The notes under the pieces: generated by a model | Seen by the model: the letters and a program-made list of their open reading frames with translations, nothing else | Database searches by the model: none | Told to the model about the DNA's origin: nothing | Program-made: the position numbers and the translations under genes | Shown here: one piece after another, positions 58,429 to 59,672 of the stretch | How the letters are laid out: each line of letters begins with the position of its first letter | How positions within the stretch are numbered: position 1 is the stretch's first letter | Origin: Paenibacillus sp. oral taxon 786 str. D14 | Lineage (GTDB): Bacteria > Bacillota > Bacilli > Paenibacillales > Paenibacillaceae | DNA: 59,672 nucleotides | Direction: 5' to 3' | Assembly (NCBI RefSeq): GCF_000159955.1 | Contig: NZ_GG695971.1 | Span: 241,054 to 300,725 of the forward strand

Positions 58429-59577
58429 ATGAAGGAGCATCAAGGGGCTTACTACACAGGAACGTACCGGAACCTGCTGGCTGAATACGGTTACGGGGAA
58501 GAGGCGATTCAGCGCCGATTGGATGAGACATGGAAGCAGTTATTTGAAGGAGACGAAGAGGCGCGTATTTATTACCCTTCCGGCGAAGATATGGGCTATA
58601 TGCTGGATACCGGCAACCTGGACGTACGAACGGAGGGGATGTCCTACGGGATGATGATGGCCGTTCAATACGACCGCCAGGATGTGTTCGATCGGATCTG
58701 GAAATGGACAGTAACCTATATGTATATGACCGAAGGGGATAACGCCGGGTACTTCGCCTGGTCCTGTGCACCGGACGGCAAGCGTCTATCCAATGGGCCG
58801 GCGCCGGATGGCGAGGAGTATTTTGCGCTGGCGCTGCTGTTTGCGTCCCATCGCTGGGGCGATCGGGAAGCGCCGTTCAATTACGGCACCCAGGCTCGGG
58901 ATTTACTGCGCACCTGCCTCCACAAGGGGGAGGACGGAACAGGTTATCCGATGTGGAATCCGGACAACAAGCTGATCAAGTTTGTTCCAAACTGTGAGTT
59001 TTCTGATCCTTCCTATCATCTTCCTCATTTCTATGAGCTGTTTGCGCTGTGGGCCTACCCGGAGGATCGAGCGTTCTGGAAGGAAGCGGCTGAGGCGAGT
59101 CGGCAATATCTGCACCTGGCTTGCCACCCGGTTACCGGCCTTGCTCCGGAATATGCATATTATGATGGAACACCAAATAACGAACGGGGGTACGGCCACT
59201 TCTTCAGCGATGCGTATCGAGTCGCGGCGAATCTTGGCCTCGATTGGGAATGGTTTGCCGCCGATCCTTGGCAACGGGAGGCGGTGGGCAAGATTCAGGC
59301 GTTTTTCGCTGATAAAGAGCCGGAGGACTACCGCCGCTACACGATCTCGGGCGAGCCATTTGAGGAACCGGCTTTGCATCCGGTTGGGTTGCTGGCAACC
59401 AACGCGATGGCCTCACTGGCGGCCGACGGCCCCCAAGCTAAGGCCTGCGTTGATTTGTTCTGGAACACTCCCGTCCGCACCGGAAAGCGCCGCTACTACG
59501 ACAACTGCCTCTATTTGTTTGCGCTGTTGGCGTTGAGCGGGAACTACCGGATATGGATGCCGAGGGGTGAGGCGTAA
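58429..59577 (+). CDS. GH8 reducing-end-xylose-releasing exo-oligoxylanase
   Basis: This 382-aa intracellular GH8 enzyme matches the Rex type. The general acid is Glu69 (VRTEGMSYGMMMA), with Asp127 (APDGEEYFALALLFA) and the base Asp261 (HFFSDAYRV). His317 in PALHPVG corresponds to the residue that blocks the site and gives reducing-end specificity in the B. halodurans enzyme. It releases xylose from the reducing end of imported xylo-oligosaccharides, so it complements the GH10 enzyme at 38552. No signal peptide is seen. The ATG follows GAAGGAGG. Confidence 0.93.
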   Translation: MKEHQGAYYTGTYRNLLAEYGYGEEAIQRRLDETWKQLFEGDEEARIYYPSGEDMGYMLDTGNLDVRTEGMSYGMMMAVQYDRQDVFDRIWKWTVTYMYMTEGDNAGYFAWSCAPDGKRLSNGPAPDGEEYFALALLFASHRWGDREAPFNYGTQARDLLRTCLHKGEDGTGYPMWNPDNKLIKFVPNCEFSDPSYHLPHFYELFALWAYPEDRAFWKEAAEASRQYLHLACHPVTGLAPEYAYYDGTPNNERGYGHFFSDAYRVAANLGLDWEWFAADPWQREAVGKIQAFFADKEPEDYRRYTISGEPFEEPALHPVGLLATNAMASLAADGPQAKACVDLFWNTPVRTGKRRYYDNCLYLFALLALSGNYRIWMPRGEA

Positions 59578-59622
59578 GGCTGAATCGGGAGCGGCGGCTG
59601 GAAGGGTTGAGGGCCGTTGATC

Positions 59623-59672
59623 TAACGGACTCAAGTGCTCTTAGTTCCGTTGATTCGTGGGGAATCGAGTTC
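59623..59672. repeat. Start of a further hairpin array (E), cut by the window edge
   Basis: AACGGA (59624-59629) and TCCGTT (59646-59651) are inverted around an interior with a further CT/AG pairing, 46 nt after the GH8 stop. Only one unit is visible, so membership of the array class is a guess from position and design. Confidence 0.4.

Overview
The window looks like chromosomal DNA of a Paenibacillus-type Firmicute. The base composition is moderately high in G+C for a Bacillales member, ribosome binding sites are strong GGAGG types, TTG and GTG starts are common, and the gene content is typical of the group: Spo0M, a UgtP-type glycosyltransferase, YesM/YesN-type two-component systems, LplB/YtcP-type sugar permeases, intracellular GH10 and GH8 xylanases, MhqR and OhrR regulons and GlnR/TnrA boxes. 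No rRNA, tRNA, CRISPR array, prophage or intact insertion sequence was found.

Layout. 0.3-8.2 kb: two paralogous endonuclease-like proteins flank a four-gene operon (Ser-rich protein, ATP-grasp amidoligase, lipoprotein, DUF350 protein), a frameshifted MFS gene and a divergent OhrR-type regulator/glutathione peroxidase pair. 8.5-14.1 kb: phnDCEE transporter and a divergent 5'-nucleotidase-like enzyme. 14.3-18.0 kb: a lipid/envelope operon on the minus strand. 18.4-25.9 kb: an RlmN-like methylase, spo0M, cutC, a FAD oxidoreductase with a signal peptide, a RecB/Cas4-like nuclease fused to an XPD/DinG helicase, and a small oxidase-like membrane protein. 26.0-29.5 kb: a complete mhq quinone-resistance locus. 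29.6-39.6 kb: a xylo-oligosaccharide system (one kinase, two response regulators, binding protein, two permeases, GH10). 40.8-47.5 kb: nitrite assimilation (nirB, nirD, nirC, SUMT) with a divergent ANTAR regulator. 47.8-51.2 kb: a deacetylase and uxuB/uxuA/GntR for glucuronate use. 51.5-58.3 kb: a PRD regulator and an ascorbate-type PTS with lactonase-like, creatininase-like and SIS enzymes. 58.4-59.6 kb: a GH8 exo-oligoxylanase.

How they fit together. Glucuronoxylan use seems spread over three loci: oligomer uptake with internal GH10, reducing-end trimming by GH8, and D-fructuronate/D-mannonate steps by UxuB/UxuA. The nir locus is under layered control. Two GlnR/TnrA boxes cover the promoter. 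The nirB leader then carries a dual-hexaloop ANTAR target whose second hairpin excludes an intrinsic terminator. The only ANTAR gene seen is interrupted by an in-frame TGA.

The most unusual feature is a set of intergenic hairpin arrays. Three (positions 16-152, 19549-19730, 47563-47746) use different or diverged unit sequences but share one geometry: units spaced about 52 nt, an orientation switch across a gap of about 62 nt, then about 52 nt again. A fourth (8181-8363) is a purely direct array with period 51-52. A fifth starts at the right edge. The three fully bounded arrays lie between convergent genes, and the two endonuclease-like paralogues each sit beside an array. I know of no described system that explains this.
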